Part shown: positions 5,158 through 5,219 of the stretch, in pieces
Layout of the letters: each line of letters begins with the position of its first letter
Position numbering within the stretch: position 1 is the first letter of the stretch
Assembly (NCBI GenBank): GCA_028693775.1
Contig: JAQUUS010000133.1
Coordinates: 1 to 5,219 of the forward strand
Reading direction: 5' to 3'
DNA from: Alphaproteobacteria bacterium
Lineage (GTDB): Bacteria > Pseudomonadota > Alphaproteobacteria > UBA9219
DNA length: 5,219 nucleotides
Translations under genes and position numbers: made by a program
Notes under the pieces: model-generated
The model's input: the letters and a program-made list of their open reading frames with translations, nothing else
Database searches by the model: none
What the model was told of the DNA's origin: nothing

Positions 5158-5219
5158 TCAGGCTACGGCTTGTTTGTCTTTCATCAGGCGTTCGATTTCG
5201 TCTTTGATGCCAAGTTTGA
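5158..5219 (-). CDS. C-terminal end of a small protein, possibly DUF465/YdcH-like
   Basis: Reading the minus strand back from the TGA at 5158-5160 gives an open frame to the window edge whose last residues are KLGIKDEIERLMKDKQAVA. It carries no usable start, so it is the tail of a gene entering from the right. The charged helical pattern with the KDEIERL segment resembles the C-terminus of DUF465/YdcH-family small coiled-coil proteins, which are common in alphaproteobacteria and have no settled function. Nineteen residues cannot prove the family. That the stretch is coding is supported by its stop codon standing 10 bases before an excellent terminator in the matching direction. Confidence 0.6.
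   Translation of the reverse strand, partial: KLGIKDEIERLMKDKQAVA

Noticed and set aside
5150..5160. Short inverted repeat TGACAAAGTCA overlapping the stop codon of the right-edge gene.
   Set aside because: Four-base arms around AAA are too short to mean anything alone, and the much stronger terminator beside it explains the region.
1..5219. Search for parS sites of the TGTTTCACGTGAAACA type.
   Set aside because: No full or near-full match was found by reading; GTTCAC at 2741-2746 lacks the palindromic second half.

Overview
This window looks like a chromosomal segment near the replication origin of an alphaproteobacterium. The plus strand carries the conserved bacterial order mnmG-rsmG-parA-parB, which in many proteobacteria lies close to oriC. 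The ParA, ParB, MnmG and Bax-inhibitor-1-like protein sequences read as alphaproteobacterial to me. That is a judgement by eye, not a database result, and I cannot name the genus.

Layout: (1) 1-512, the C-terminal 169 codons of mnmG (tRNA wobble-uridine modification), cut by the left edge. (2) 530-1177, rsmG (16S rRNA G527 methyltransferase), behind a strong ribosome binding site. (3) 1174-1995, parA, sharing an ATGA start/stop overlap with rsmG. (4) 2027-2920, parB, separated from parA by 31 bp that hold a perfect 13-bp palindrome. (5) 2921-3011, a gap with a weak terminator candidate followed by a plausible sigma70-type promoter. (6) 3012-4244, a gene whose product I recognise as DotM/IcmP, the inner-membrane coupling-complex protein of type IVB (Dot/Icm, IncI-like) secretion systems. 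(7) 4261-4296, a strong hairpin terminator shared by two converging genes. (8) 4313-5020 on the minus strand, a seven-helix Bax inhibitor-1/YbhL-family membrane protein with a candidate promoter at 5053-5081. (9) 5116-5147, a strong terminator, then at 5158-5219 the last codons of a minus-strand gene that resembles the end of a DUF465/YdcH-type small protein.

The first four genes form one tightly packed unit for tRNA/rRNA modification and chromosome partition, with parA probably translated by coupling to rsmG. The unusual element is dotM. It sits directly behind parB, where many alphaproteobacteria carry ordinary housekeeping genes, and no other dot/icm gene is visible. It appears to have its own promoter but a poor ribosome binding site. 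This suggests that a type IVB secretion or conjugation apparatus is part of the resident chromosome, with its genes scattered rather than in one island. No tRNA, rRNA, CRISPR array, insertion sequence or canonical parS site was seen.
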